Virus record (IMG/VR): IMGVR_UViG_3300027659_000092
Span: 1-37,375 of that record
Source: a virus
DNA length: 37,375 nucleotides
Direction: 5' to 3' (one strand)
This document shows positions 37,302 to 37,375 of the stretch, piece by piece (positions within the stretch are counted from its first letter, which is position 1; the number at the start of each line of letters is the position of its first letter). Position numbers and translations under genes: made by a program. The notes under the pieces were generated by a model. The model searched no databases. It had not been told where the DNA came from and saw only the letters and a program-made list of their open reading frames with translations.

Positions 37302-37375
37302 TTACGCTACTGATACGGATTCAACAACTAGTTGCTGTTGAGATACTACCCCGCCTTTTGCTTTAGCCTCTGGTC
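37302..37375 (-). CDS. 3' end of a minus-strand gene cut by the window edge
   Basis: The last 23 codons of a frame entering from the right: 'PEAKAKGGVVSQQQLVVESV' then SVA and stop (TAA, plus-strand TTA at 37302-37304). It is followed after 12 bases by a perfect terminator, which supports a real gene end. Too little is present to name it. Confidence 0.6.
   Translation of the reverse strand, partial: PEAKAKGGVVSQQQLVVESVSVA

Noticed and set aside
37105-37341. 78-aa plus-strand frame at the right end
   Set aside because: It runs through the perfect terminator hairpin and over the opposite gene end, and has no ribosome site or family resemblance.
1-37375. Window as a complete circular genome
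   Set aside because: Joining the right-edge minus-strand partial frame to the left edge meets a stop codon after four codons without a start, so the window does not close simply on itself. DNA polymerase is also missing.

Overview
This window is part of a tailed double-stranded DNA phage genome, most likely a podovirus-like phage infecting a low-GC Actinobacterium. The actinobacterial assignment rests on three gene families seen here. These are a WhiB-like Fe-S regulator (27119-27397, minus), a DUF4192-like protein (35402-35845, minus) and an actinophage-style early region. That region has a CHC2 primase half, a GDVSGIPG-type resolvase, a RecB/Cas4-like nuclease, a DUF932 protein and a GWSGTDTS-type wHTH/zinc-ribbon protein. 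By eye the base composition is AT-rich, which would suit freshwater or marine planktonic actinobacteria, but that part is inference. I see no integrase, excisionase, repressor/cro pair, tRNA, CRISPR array, IS element or reverse transcriptase, so a lytic lifestyle is favoured. The phage DNA polymerase is not in the window and may lie beyond the right edge, where a minus-strand gene is cut.

The layout is two converging arms. The rightward arm (about 1-26712) is the virion and lysis arm. It runs: promoter region, TerL, portal, two small proteins, a giant 1800-aa protein with two more large proteins (proposed internal or ejection proteins), a structured leader, a scaffold-like protein, a major capsid protein of N4-gp56 style, and a terminator-like hairpin. 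Next come a chain of small lysine-rich proteins, a neck/adaptor candidate, a long fibre, and a dense array of small tail-fibre-tip and lectin-like genes coupled by TAATG junctions. The arm ends with a 666-aa propeller-like tail protein, a membrane protein, an HNH-like protein, an M15-type endolysin, a holin and a strong terminator at 26752-26794. There is no recognisable tape measure or major tail tube gene, hence the podovirus inference.

The leftward arm (37068 down to 26797) is the early, replication and takeover arm, read as one tightly packed operon. In transcription order it encodes small proteins and a signal-peptide-bearing transglycosylase, then DUF4192-like and DUF932 proteins, a wHTH regulator, a RecB-like nuclease, a DnaB/RecA-like ATPase and a resolvase. 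A primase follows, split over two overlapping frames (CHC2 and Toprim), then Nmad1/DUF1599 and metallophosphoesterase genes, a sigma-like factor, three small Cys-rich proteins including WhiB, and two tiny genes ending at the shared intergenic terminator. A second minus-strand unit begins right of 37302 and ends at a perfect terminator at 37249-37289.

The most interesting signals are four. (1) Three tail-tip genes with unrelated bodies share a short N-terminal tag, which looks like a docking peptide for interchangeable receptor-binding tips; one of them uses a TTG start. (2) Three adjacent paralogues (21546-23160) share N- and C-terminal signatures. (3) The primase is split, with both an internal Shine-Dalgarno and a possible +1 slip site. 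(4) A giant unrecognised 1800-aa protein sits between portal and scaffold.
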